25,584 bases of DNA from CAZMGD01 sp964565705. Lineage in GTDB: Bacteria; Actinomycetota; Acidimicrobiia; Acidimicrobiales; Ilumatobacteraceae. A program made the translations under genes and the position numbers. This document shows positions 6,183-12,773 of this stretch, piece after piece; positions within the stretch are counted from its first letter, which is position 1, and each line of letters starts with the position of its first letter. The notes under the pieces were generated by a model. The model was not told the origin of the DNA and made no database searches. It saw nothing but the letters and a program-made list of their open reading frames with translations. The DNA lies in the NCBI GenBank assembly GCA_964565705.1, contig CAZMGD010000057.1, forward strand, positions 1 to 25,584, in the 5' to 3' direction.

Positions 6183-7979
6183 TCAGGCGGTGAATGCGCC
6201 GACGACGTCGACGATCAGATCCGTCGTGGCCTCGGCGACGTACAAGCAGACGGTGTCCCCCACGCCGATCTGGGAGATGACGGCGTTGGGCACGTCGCGA
6301 TCCTCGACGAAGTTCAACGACGATGCGTTCGGGCGCGGGACGTCGCACGGGTACACGGTCACGTAGCCGGCACCGCGAGGCCCGGCAGCGGTGACGTTCA
6401 GCACCACCGTCGTCGCGTTCGCCGGCACGCCACCGCGACCGACGACGTCGAGCTCCAGCGTGGTACCCGAAGCGCGTGCGCCGCTGCCAGCGTGCTTGCC
6501 GTCGGCCGTCGTGCCCCCGGTGCGAGTGTCGGCGAGCCGGGCCGGCGTCAACGACGTGTAGTCGCTGCCCGGCGGGAAGGAACCGGTGACATCGGCGATC
6601 AGCTGCGTCGCCGACTCGGCCACGTAGAGGCAGACCTTGCCACCGGCACCTACCTTGGCGATGACCGCGTTCGGAACGGTCTGACCGGCCACGAAGTTCA
6701 AGGACGACGCGTTCGGGCTCGCCGCGCCGCAGGGGTAGACGGTGACGTACCCCCGGCCCTCCGGCCCGGTCACGGTGACGTTGAGCACGACAGCTGTCGC
6801 GTCGTCGGCCACGCCGCCGCGACCGAGGACCGGGAGCTCGACGACCTTGCTGGCGGCGACGGCATCCTTCGCCGGCTGCACGCCGTCGACGGTCGAGGTG
6901 CCGGGTCGCGTGTCGAGCAGGCGGGCCGGGGTCAACGAGGTGTACGCGCTGCCGGTCGGGAAGTAGCCGGTCACGTCGGCAAGCAGCTCGGTCGACCCTT
7001 CGGCGACGTAGAGGCACACCAGGCCGCCCGCGCCGACCTTGGCGATCACGGCGTTGGCCACGGTCTGCCCGTCGGCGAAGTTGAGCGACGAGGCATTGGG
7101 CTGAGCGCTGTCGCACGGCCAGACCGTGACGTAGCCGTCGCCCTGGGCGCCGGCGACGGTCACGTTGAGCGCCACGGCGCTGGCGCCCGCGGGCACCCCG
7201 CCCCGATCGCTCACCTGCAACTGGACCGTCGAGCCGGGTGCGCGGATGCCCTCACCCTCGAAGCGGTGGTCGACGGTCTGGCCACCGACGCGGGTGTCGA
7301 GGATCCGGGCCGGGGTCAGCGGCCGGTAGCGAGGAACCTCGCCGCCGGAGAGCGTGAACGACACCGGGTCGAGCGCGTCGCCAGCGGCGTAGAAGCCAGC
7401 GAACGCGGCGACGCCCTCGGCGGTCAGCGTCGCCGGCACGTTCGACCACCGCAGCCCCAAGGTGCCCGCCGCGACGGGTGTCACCGCTGACAGGTCCAAC
7501 GAAGCCACCGGGACGTCCTCGTGCAGCACCGGCGGCACGACCCCGCTGTTGATGTCACCGGCGTAGGTCGCGTCCGCGTACAACGTGCCGGCGGTTCCGC
7601 TGACCACGACGTGGAGATCGGAGAACTTCAGGTTGAGCACCGGGCCGCTGCCGAAGTCGTGGCCCGTGAAGTGCACGGAGCCGCCGAAGCGTGCGTCGAC
7701 GGTGGTGCCCCCGTCGAACGATCCGCTCACTGCGGGGAACTCGAACACGTCGCCAGCGCGGGTCGCGCCGTCGGCGGTGGCGATCTGGCCATGGACGAAC
7801 GGGGTTTCGATGTAGGTGCGGAACGACGTCTTCACCCCCCACTCCAGCTCACCGTCGGCGACAGGCACCGGCGCGGCGCTCACCGGTGACGGCCCAGCGA
7901 CCGCCAACCCGGCGGCGGCACCGACTGCGACGAGCGCGGCGATCACGGATCGACGGCGGGTGGTGGTGTGGGGCGTCAC
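6183..7979 (-). CDS. htaA: HtaA-domain haem-binding protein fused to three LDTR modules
   Basis: This 598-residue secreted protein starts at GTG 7979, fixed by an AGGAGG ribosome site at 7985-7990; the longer frame to 8087 would run into hmuV. The signal peptide (T-R-R-R, hydrophobic core, P-V-S-A/A-P) is cut near residue 35. Residues 41-213 form one HtaA domain: L-E-W-G-V-K-T-S-F-R-T-Y (Tyr56), H-F-T-G-H-D-F (His103, His107), then G-F-Y-A-A-G-D-A-L-D-P-V. The tyrosine and histidine positions correspond to the haem-contact residues reported for Corynebacterium HtaA conserved regions. After it come three LDTR modules (about 217-345, 346-471, 472-598). Corynebacterial HtaA usually has two such regions and a C-terminal membrane helix; here no hydrophobic C-terminal anchor is visible. 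It lies 58 bp after hmuV on the same strand, so it is probably the last gene of the haem transport operon. The haem-binding call is strong; the attachment mode is unknown. Confidence 0.88.
   Translation of the reverse strand: MTPHTTTRRRSVIAALVAVGAAAGLAVAGPSPVSAAPVPVADGELEWGVKTSFRTYIETPFVHGQIATADGATRAGDVFEFPAVSGSFDGGTTVDARFGGSVHFTGHDFGSGPVLNLKFSDLHVVVSGTAGTLYADATYAGDINSGVVPPVLHEDVPVASLDLSAVTPVAAGTLGLRWSNVPATLTAEGVAAFAGFYAAGDALDPVSFTLSGGEVPRYRPLTPARILDTRVGGQTVDHRFEGEGIRAPGSTVQLQVSDRGGVPAGASAVALNVTVAGAQGDGYVTVWPCDSAQPNASSLNFADGQTVANAVIAKVGAGGLVCLYVAEGSTELLADVTGYFPTGSAYTSLTPARLLDTRPGTSTVDGVQPAKDAVAASKVVELPVLGRGGVADDATAVVLNVTVTGPEGRGYVTVYPCGAASPNASSLNFVAGQTVPNAVIAKVGAGGKVCLYVAESATQLIADVTGSFPPGSDYTSLTPARLADTRTGGTTADGKHAGSGARASGTTLELDVVGRGGVPANATTVVLNVTAAGPRGAGYVTVYPCDVPRPNASSLNFVEDRDVPNAVISQIGVGDTVCLYVAEATTDLIVDVVGAFTA
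6186..7332 (-). repeat. Three tandem LDTR modules in HtaA
   Basis: Approximate units are 6949-7332, 6568-6948 and 6186-6567. They share L-T-P-A-R-L-L-D-T-R (I or A in place of one L in some), G-G-V-P-A, L-N-V-T, G-Y-V-T-V-Y/W-P-C, P-N-A-S-S-L-N-F, N-A-V-I and V-C-L-Y-V-A-E. They are closer to each other than to the modules of the gene at 3261-5405, which suggests expansion within each gene. Confidence 0.85.
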
Positions 7980-7984
7980 GGATT

Positions 7985-7990
7985 CCTCCT
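7985..7990 (-). promoter_or_regulatory. Ribosome binding site of htaA
   Basis: On the minus strand AGGAGG lies 5 bases before GTG 7979. It decides the start of HtaA against the longer open frame. Confidence 0.85.
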
Positions 7991-8009
7991 CGAAGGCCGG
8001 GTGGATGCC

Positions 8010-8028
8010 GACTGTTAGGCGAGCCGAC
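8010..8028 (-). promoter_or_regulatory. Weak iron-box-like site between hmuV and htaA
   Basis: The plus strand reads GTTAGGCGAGCC at its core and matches 12 of 19 positions of TWAGGTWAGSCTWACCTWA, the DtxR/IdeR consensus as I recall it. It lies 31 bp upstream of the htaA start. A palindrome GACAG-A-CTGTC follows at 8029-8039 over the hmuV stop. An internal iron-regulated promoter for htaA is possible but unproven. Confidence 0.25.
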
Positions 8029-8037
8029 GACAGACTG

Positions 8038-8877
8038 TCACCTGCGGTCCTCGCGGACAAGCCGACGGGGCACGACCAGCGGGCCACCGGTGACCGGGTG
8101 GCTCAGCACGTCGATCGCGTGCCGGTAGACCTCGCTGAGCAGCCCGGGCTGCATCACCTCCACCGACGGACCGGCGGTGACCACGCGTCCCCGAGACAGC
8201 ACGACGACGGTGTCTGCGTGGGCCGCTGCCAGCCCGAGGTCGTGCAGCACGACCACCACCCCGTCGCCGGCGTCGGCCCGCCGGCCGGCGAGCTCGAGCA
8301 CGAGCTCCTGGTGCTGCACGTCGAGCGAAGCGGTCGGCTCGTCCAGCAGCAGCACCTGCGCCTCCTGGGCGAGCACCCGGGCCAGCGACGCCCGGGCCTG
8401 CTCGCCGCCCGACAGGGTCGTGAACTGCCGTTCGGCGAGATGCTCCACGTCGGCGTCGCGCAGCGCGTTGGCGATGGCTTCGTCGTCGCGGTCCTCGCGC
8501 TCGGTGCCGGTCCACGGCGCCCTGCCCATGCGCACCACCTCGTGGACGCGGAACGGGAACGAGACCAGGGCCTGCTGCGGCAGGACGGCGCGGCGCATCG
8601 CCAGCTCGATGTGCGTCCACGACGTCGCGGGCGCGCCGTCGACGCTGATGGTGCCGGCGCCGAGCGCCACGTCGCCGCACAGCGCCGCCAGCAGCGTCGA
8701 CTTGCCCGCGCCGTTCGGCCCGACCAGGGCAAGGACTTCTCCGGCGTGCACGGTCAGGTCGACATCGTCGAGGATCGGATGGCCGCCGAGGTGCACCGCG
8801 ACCTCGCGGGCCTCGAGCAACGGGGCCCCGCGCTCGTGACGGGCCGGCACCCGCGAGGGGCGGCGGGTCAGCCTCAC
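8038..8877 (-). CDS. hmuV: Haem ABC transporter ATP-binding protein HmuV
   Basis: This 279-residue cytoplasmic ATPase powers the HmuU permease. All ABC motifs are intact: Walker A G-P-N-G-A-G-K-S-T (53-61), Q-loop glutamines 101-102, signature L-S-G-G-E-Q (155-160), Walker B L-L-L-D-E-P (176-181) and the H-loop His212. P-A-T-S-W near 83-87 and V-R-M-G-R-A-P-W near 115-122 resemble the haem/B12/siderophore class of importers. The GTG start at 8877 overlaps the hmuU stop as GTGA. The first 20 or so residues are Arg-rich and may not all be conserved. Neighbours HmuT, HtaA and haem oxygenase make haem the likely cargo; from the ATPase alone, a siderophore or cobalamin could not be excluded. Confidence 0.92.
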   Translation of the reverse strand: MRLTRRPSRVPARHERGAPLLEAREVAVHLGGHPILDDVDLTVHAGEVLALVGPNGAGKSTLLAALCGDVALGAGTISVDGAPATSWTHIELAMRRAVLPQQALVSFPFRVHEVVRMGRAPWTGTEREDRDDEAIANALRDADVEHLAERQFTTLSGGEQARASLARVLAQEAQVLLLDEPTASLDVQHQELVLELAGRRADAGDGVVVVLHDLGLAAAHADTVVVLSRGRVVTAGPSVEVMQPGLLSEVYRHAIDVLSHPVTGGPLVVPRRLVREDRR

Positions 8878-9911
8878 GCCCAGCCGCCCTGGCGCACCCG
8901 CGTGCGGCGGAGCAGGAGGAAGAACACGGGGCTACCGGCCAGCGCGGTGAGCACCCCGAGGGGGATCTCGCGGGGGGCGGCGAGCGTGCGGCAGAGGAGA
9001 TCGGCGACGACGACGATCAGCGCGCCGCCGAGCACCGATGCCGGCAGCAGCAGGCGGTGGCTCGGCCCGATCGTCATCCGCACCAGGTGCGGGATCACCA
9101 AGCCGACGAAGAGGATGATGCCCGACACTGCCACCGCCGACGCGGTGAGCACGGCGACGACGATCATCGAGGTGAGGCGCAACCATTCGACGTCGACGCC
9201 GAGGTGGCGCGCGGAGCGCTCGCCGAGCGCGAGCAGATCGAGCTGCCGGCTGCGCGACAGCGCCACGGCGATGCCGATCACCGCGAGCGGCAACACGGCC
9301 AGCACCTTGGACCACGTCGCCTGCGACATCGAGCCGAGCTGCCAGAAGGTGATGCTGCGCAGCTCCGCGTCGTCCGAGAAGAACGTGAACAGACCGATCA
9401 CCGCGCCCGTCATCGCGTTGACGGCGACCCCGGTCAGGATCAGCGTGACGACCTCGGTCCGCCCGTTCGACCGGGATGCGGCGTACACGCCCATGACGGT
9501 CACCAGCCCGCCGACGAACGCGGCGACGGCCACGCTCCATGTGTCGAGCAGGGTGAACCCGAGCACGATCGAGGCCACCGCACCGAGCGCCGCACCCGAC
9601 GACACTCCGACGATCCCGGGCTCGGCGAGCGGGTTGGCGAACGTGCCCTGCATCACCGCACCGGCGCAGCCGAGTGAGCTGCCGACCAGCAGCGACAAGG
9701 CGACGCGCGGCATGCGGATGTCCCACAGCACCGACTCGCCGATCTGGTCGGGCACCGGCCCCCGGTCGATGCCCAATCGGTGGAGGATGGAGCCGGCGAT
9801 CTCCTGCGGTGAGATCGCGAACGCTCCCCGGCCGACCGCCAGGATGCACGCGACGACGAGCGCGATCGACAGCAGGGGCACGACCAGCGCGGCCCGGCGA
9901 CCCTCACTCAC
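8874..9911 (-). CDS. hmuU: Haem ABC transporter permease HmuU (FecCD family)
   Basis: This 345-residue integral membrane permease has the normal length and about ten hydrophobic helices of FecCD/BtuC-type importers. W-D-I-R-M-P-R-V (63-70) is the conserved loop after the first helix. It is followed by G-A-V-M-Q-G-T-F-A-N-P-L-A-E-P-G-I-V-G-V-S-S-G, written here residue by residue, which is the signature of the family. G-L-V-I-P-H-L-V-R and A-R/S-P-R-E-I-P-L-G-V-L near the C-terminus include the segment that contacts the ATPase. The start is GTG 9911, in a GTGA overlap with the hmuT stop, and its own stop overlaps the hmuV start the same way. It forms the channel that moves haem from HmuT into the cytoplasm. 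Confidence 0.93.
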   Translation of the reverse strand: MSEGRRAALVVPLLSIALVVACILAVGRGAFAISPQEIAGSILHRLGIDRGPVPDQIGESVLWDIRMPRVALSLLVGSSLGCAGAVMQGTFANPLAEPGIVGVSSGAALGAVASIVLGFTLLDTWSVAVAAFVGGLVTVMGVYAASRSNGRTEVVTLILTGVAVNAMTGAVIGLFTFFSDDAELRSITFWQLGSMSQATWSKVLAVLPLAVIGIAVALSRSRQLDLLALGERSARHLGVDVEWLRLTSMIVVAVLTASAVAVSGIILFVGLVIPHLVRMTIGPSHRLLLPASVLGGALIVVVADLLCRTLAAPREIPLGVLTALAGSPVFFLLLRRTRVRQGGWA

Positions 9912-10999
9912 GCTGGATACAGCTGGGCAATGATCTCGCGCAGCGCCTCGGGGGATCGCGACCCGAAGCTGTACAGCAACCCATCCTCCACCGTCACGAT
10001 GCGACGATCGAGGCCGGCCGGCGTCTGGGCGATGCCAGGGATCTGCACCAGCCCGTCGATGCCACCGACGGACTCGAGCCCCGTCGTGGTCATCAGGATC
10101 ACATCGGGTGCGGCCTCGACCAGCGCTTCCGCGGTGAGCGGTGTGAACGGGTCGTCGAGACCCATCGCCGTCCCCGCGTCGATGCCCCCGGCAGCGGCGA
10201 TCATCGAATCGGCGCCGGAACCCGGGCCGCCCATGAGATACACGCCGGCGGTGCCGCGCATGTAGAGGAACGCAACAGCCGGGTGTTCCGCGGCCGCAGG
10301 TATCGAGGTCTGCACCGCGTCGATCTCGGCCTGAGTCCGATCGACGAGCGCGGCACCCGCCTCAGGCACCCCGAGTGCGTCGGCGATCAGCTGGATGCGC
10401 GGGCCGACATCGTCGAGGCTGTCTGGTGCATCGACCACGACGACCGGCACACCTGCGTTGCGGATGTGCTCGAGCGCCTCAGGGGGCCCGGTGTCGGTCT
10501 GGGCCAGCACGACGGTCGGGCGCAGGGACAGCACCGACTCGGCGGACACGTCGTGACCCTGGGTGACGACGGGCAGGCCGGACGCCTCGGGGAACGTGGC
10601 AGCGACGTCGCGGCCCACCACGCGGTCACCGAGGCCGAGCGTGAACACGATCTCGGAGATGTTGCCCCACAGCGGCAGGACGCGGCTGGCGTCGGTGACG
10701 GTGACCGACGACCCGTTGGCCGAGTCGACCGTGGCGGGGAGCTGCGGGGTGGGGTGATCGGCCACAGGCACGAGCGGCACCGCCGGGGCGGCCGATCCGC
10801 CGGCGCCGGCGGTCGTCGCCGGCGGGACGTACAGCGGCAGGGTGGACGGCGCCGACCCATCTCCGGATGCATCCGCGGACGCGATCGTCGTCGCCACCGT
10901 CGATGACGCGGCGGGGCGCGCCGCCTCGCTGCTGGAGGAGCACGCCGCCGCGGCGAGGGCGAGGCCGGCGAGCGCCAGCCACGCAGCCGGTCGCCTCAC
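9908..10999 (-). CDS. hmuT: Haem ABC transporter substrate-binding lipoprotein HmuT
   Basis: This 363-residue lipoprotein takes haem outside the membrane and delivers it to HmuU. GTG at 10999 is chosen because it overlaps the upstream stop (GTGA) and puts a compact signal peptide before lipobox A-A-A-A-C (Cys20). A low-complexity Ala/Ser/Thr linker (21-90) precedes the periplasmic-binding fold. R-V-L-P-L-W-G-N-I-S-E-I-V-F (106-119) and G-L-G-D-R-V-V-G-R-D (122-131) are typical of the haem-binding branch. His149, in Q-G-H-D-V-S-A-E-S-V-L, aligns with the haem-ligating histidine of corynebacterial HmuT. Tyr246 or Tyr254, around M-R-G-T-A-G-V-Y, is the likely tyrosine ligand; I cannot decide which by eye. 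The context supports haem as the ligand. Confidence 0.9.
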   Translation of the reverse strand: MRRPAAWLALAGLALAAAACSSSSEAARPAASSTVATTIASADASGDGSAPSTLPLYVPPATTAGAGGSAAPAVPLVPVADHPTPQLPATVDSANGSSVTVTDASRVLPLWGNISEIVFTLGLGDRVVGRDVAATFPEASGLPVVTQGHDVSAESVLSLRPTVVLAQTDTGPPEALEHIRNAGVPVVVVDAPDSLDDVGPRIQLIADALGVPEAGAALVDRTQAEIDAVQTSIPAAAEHPAVAFLYMRGTAGVYLMGGPGSGADSMIAAAGGIDAGTAMGLDDPFTPLTAEALVEAAPDVILMTTTGLESVGGIDGLVQIPGIAQTPAGLDRRIVTVEDGLLYSFGSRSPEALREIIAQLYPA

Positions 11000-11940
11000 A
11001 GCCGGCCCTGGCGGCGGAGGAAGGCGAACGTGCCGGCGGCGCCGAGCGCGACGACAGCGCTCGCTCCGCCGATGATCCACGCCATCTGCGCGCCGCTGGC
11101 GCCATCATCGGTGGGCTCCGACACCGACGTGATCAGCACCACGCTCGTCGTGGTCGACGACGAGGTCATGGGCGCCGACGTGGTGGTGGTGGTGGTGGTC
11201 GTGGCGAGGGTGGTGGACGGCGCGAGCGTCGTGTCCGTCGTGACGGTGGTCGCGCTCTCGACGACGGGAGGCGCCGTCGTCGGGGCAAACGTGCCGGGCG
11301 CGATGGTCGGGGCCGCGGTCGGGGCAACCGTGGGCGCAGCGGTCGGCGATGCCGTCGGCTCCGGTTGCGGCGCCTCCGTGGGCGCTGGGGTCGGTGGGAC
11401 CGTCGGGGTGGTCACCGCGGCGAAGAACACGGGCACGATGACGTCCTGTGACCTGTCGGTCGATCGCGTGTGGTCGTTGCGGGTCACGACCGCGCACTGC
11501 ACCGCGGTGCAGTCGATCGTGTCGCTCAGCTGCTTCTCGACCTGCACGATGGTCGTGAACGTGCCACCGGGCCCGTAGGGAACCGCGAGACCGACACCGT
11601 AGGCCGGGGGGTCGGAGGAGATCCAGGAGGAGGAGCCGTTGGTGCCGGTGAGGTCCACCCCGCCACCGCACGGCGACGGCGCCTGGCCGGCGGGTGGCAC
11701 GACGCAGAACGCGACGTAGACGCCCTTGCACTCGTCGAAGCCGGTGCCGGTCACGGTGACGGATTCGCCGTTCGGATCGAGGTCGACGGTCTTCGAGACG
11801 ACGATCGACGGTGGACCCGACGACGTCGGGGTGCACGTCGCAGCGGCAGGCGTCGCGGCGCCCGCCGGCGCGGCCACCCAGCCGATCAGCGCGCCACACG
11901 CCACCGCGGCGAAGGAGAGGGACTGCACGACACGATTCAT
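10996..11940 (-). CDS. Hta-associated surface protein with Thr/Pro stalk and C-terminal membrane anchor
   Basis: This 314-residue exported protein is the first gene of the haem transport operon. A signal peptide is cut near residue 28 (A-G-A-A-T). A beta-rich domain follows at about 40-180 with V-T-V-T-G-T-G-F, G-V-Y-V-A-F-C, S-S-W-I-S-S-D-P-P and C-A-V-V-T-R-N-D-H-T-R-S-T-D-R-S-Q-D, which I recall as a neocarzinostatin/Ig-like domain found with HtaA in actinobacterial haem loci. It contains several cysteines that could form disulfides. Residues about 185-275 are a mucin-like Thr/Pro/Ala stalk. A single hydrophobic helix (about 285-305) and a basic tail R-R-Q-G-R-L anchor it in the membrane. 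No HtaA core domain is present. The stop overlaps the hmuT start. It may hand haem to HmuT, filling the role of HtaB/HtaC; this is inference. No good Shine-Dalgarno sequence precedes the ATG. Confidence 0.8.
   Translation of the reverse strand: MNRVVQSLSFAAVACGALIGWVAAPAGAATPAAATCTPTSSGPPSIVVSKTVDLDPNGESVTVTGTGFDECKGVYVAFCVVPPAGQAPSPCGGGVDLTGTNGSSSWISSDPPAYGVGLAVPYGPGGTFTTIVQVEKQLSDTIDCTAVQCAVVTRNDHTRSTDRSQDVIVPVFFAAVTTPTVPPTPAPTEAPQPEPTASPTAAPTVAPTAAPTIAPGTFAPTTAPPVVESATTVTTDTTLAPSTTLATTTTTTTTSAPMTSSSTTTSVVLITSVSEPTDDGASGAQMAWIIGGASAVVALGAAGTFAFLRRQGRL
11180..11199 (-). repeat. Trinucleotide run coding for poly-threonine in the stalk
   Basis: GTG is repeated more than six times without interruption on the plus strand. 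It encodes a run of threonines in the stalk of the Hta-associated protein. Slippage in units of three would change stalk length and keep the frame. Confidence 0.8.
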
Positions 11941-11953
11941 GGGAAGTACCGAT

Positions 11954-11972
11954 CGAGGTTAGGGCTGCCTAC
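11954..11972. promoter_or_regulatory. Candidate iron box (IdeR/DtxR-like) in the divergent haem promoter region
   Basis: The 19-mer matches 13 of 19 positions of TWAGGTWAGSCTWACCTWA, the DtxR/IdeR consensus as I recall it, with a complete half-site AGGTTAGG on the plus strand. It lies 13 bp upstream of the first gene of the haem operon and about 100 bp upstream of hmuO. In corynebacteria DtxR represses hmuO and the htaA-hmuTUV genes, so the position fits iron repression. No dtxR/ideR gene is in the window. Confidence 0.4.
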
Positions 11973-12003
11973 TACACTCCGTCCAACGGGCATGCTGATT
12001 TTT

Positions 12004-12018
12004 ACGACATTTTGTCGT
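12004..12018. promoter_or_regulatory. Inverted repeat in the hmuO promoter region
   Basis: ACGACA-TTT-TGTCGT is a perfect 6-bp inverted repeat with a 3-base centre. It lies just upstream of a TTGACG hexamer (12026-12031) that could be the -35 of hmuO. Its core GACATTTTGTCG differs by one base from GACATGTTGTCG at 5401-5412 beside the TetR gene, so it is a candidate TetR operator. Confidence 0.35.
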
Positions 12019-12063
12019 GAAGACGTTGACGGCGGCGATGCCTCCCACCAGACTGCGCCGGCA

Positions 12064-12071
12064 GGAGGTGA
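12064..12071 (+). promoter_or_regulatory. Strong ribosome binding site of hmuO
   Basis: GGAGGTGA is a near-perfect anti-16S match, ending 4 bases before ATG 12076. It decides the hmuO start. Confidence 0.88.
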
Positions 12072-12075
12072 CCAA

Positions 12076-12726
12076 ATGGTGACGGTCGAGGGTCGAGTCG
12101 ACGACGGTGTCCAGTTCTCGGAGACGATCAAGGTCGCATCGTGGGAGGTCCACGACCAGGCGGAGCGGTCGCTGTTCATGCGGCGGCTGCTGGCCGGCGA
12201 GGCTCCGATCGAGGAGTACGCCGGACTCGTGGCGCAGCATCACTTCGTGTACGACGCGCTCGAGACCGCTGCCGCGAGGATGGCCGGCGATCCGATCGCC
12301 GGCCCCTTCGTCGAGCCGGCGCTCACCCGCGGGCCAGCACTGGCCGCCGACCTGGAGTCGCTGCTCGGGCCCGAGTGGCGCTCGCAGATCACCCCGAACG
12401 CCGGCACCCGCGAGTACGTCGCCCGGATCGAGGAGGTGTGCTCCGACTGGCCCGGCGGCTTCGTGGCCCATCACTACGTGCGCTACCTGGGCGACTTGTC
12501 GGGCGGCCAGATCATCCGCCGCATCCTGCAGCGCACGTACGGCATCGAGGATACGGCCGGCGTCAGCTTCTACGTATTCGACGAGCTCGGCAACGGGGTG
12601 CAGTTCAAGAAGCGCTACCGCGAGCTGCTCGATGCTGCCCCGTGGTCCGACGACGAGCGGCAGCGGATCATCGACGAGGTGATCCTCGCCTTCCGCCTCA
12701 ACACAAAGGTGTTCGACCTGCTCTGA
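12076..12726 (+). CDS. hmuO: Haem oxygenase (biliverdin-producing, HmuO family)
   Basis: This 216-residue cytoplasmic enzyme opens the haem ring with O2 and electrons, giving biliverdin, CO and ferrous iron. The length equals that of corynebacterial HmuO. The proximal haem ligand is His26 in W-E-V-H-D-Q-A-E-R-S, followed by F-M-R-R-L-L-A-G as in the family. The distal helix carries the haem oxygenase signature H-H-Y-V-R-Y-L-G-D-L-S-G-G-Q (132-145), with Gly139, Asp140 and Gly143 all present, so the enzyme should be active. F-K-K-R-Y-R near 177-182 provides basic residues that typically bind haem propionates. The start is set by the strong ribosome site. It is divergent from the haem uptake operon and shares its control region with the iron-box-like site. 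It is followed 47 bp later by radA, with which it may be partly co-transcribed. Confidence 0.96.
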   Translation: MVTVEGRVDDGVQFSETIKVASWEVHDQAERSLFMRRLLAGEAPIEEYAGLVAQHHFVYDALETAAARMAGDPIAGPFVEPALTRGPALAADLESLLGPEWRSQITPNAGTREYVARIEEVCSDWPGGFVAHHYVRYLGDLSGGQIIRRILQRTYGIEDTAGVSFYVFDELGNGVQFKKRYRELLDAAPWSDDERQRIIDEVILAFRLNTKVFDLL

Positions 12727-12773
12727 TCGACGCGCCGGGTCACCGTGCGACACCCCACGCGTACGGTGCATCC

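Noticed and set aside
7816..9933. A 705-codon plus-strand open frame over htaA, hmuV and hmuU
   Set aside because: It crosses three well-supported minus-strand genes and its translation shows no recognisable motif.
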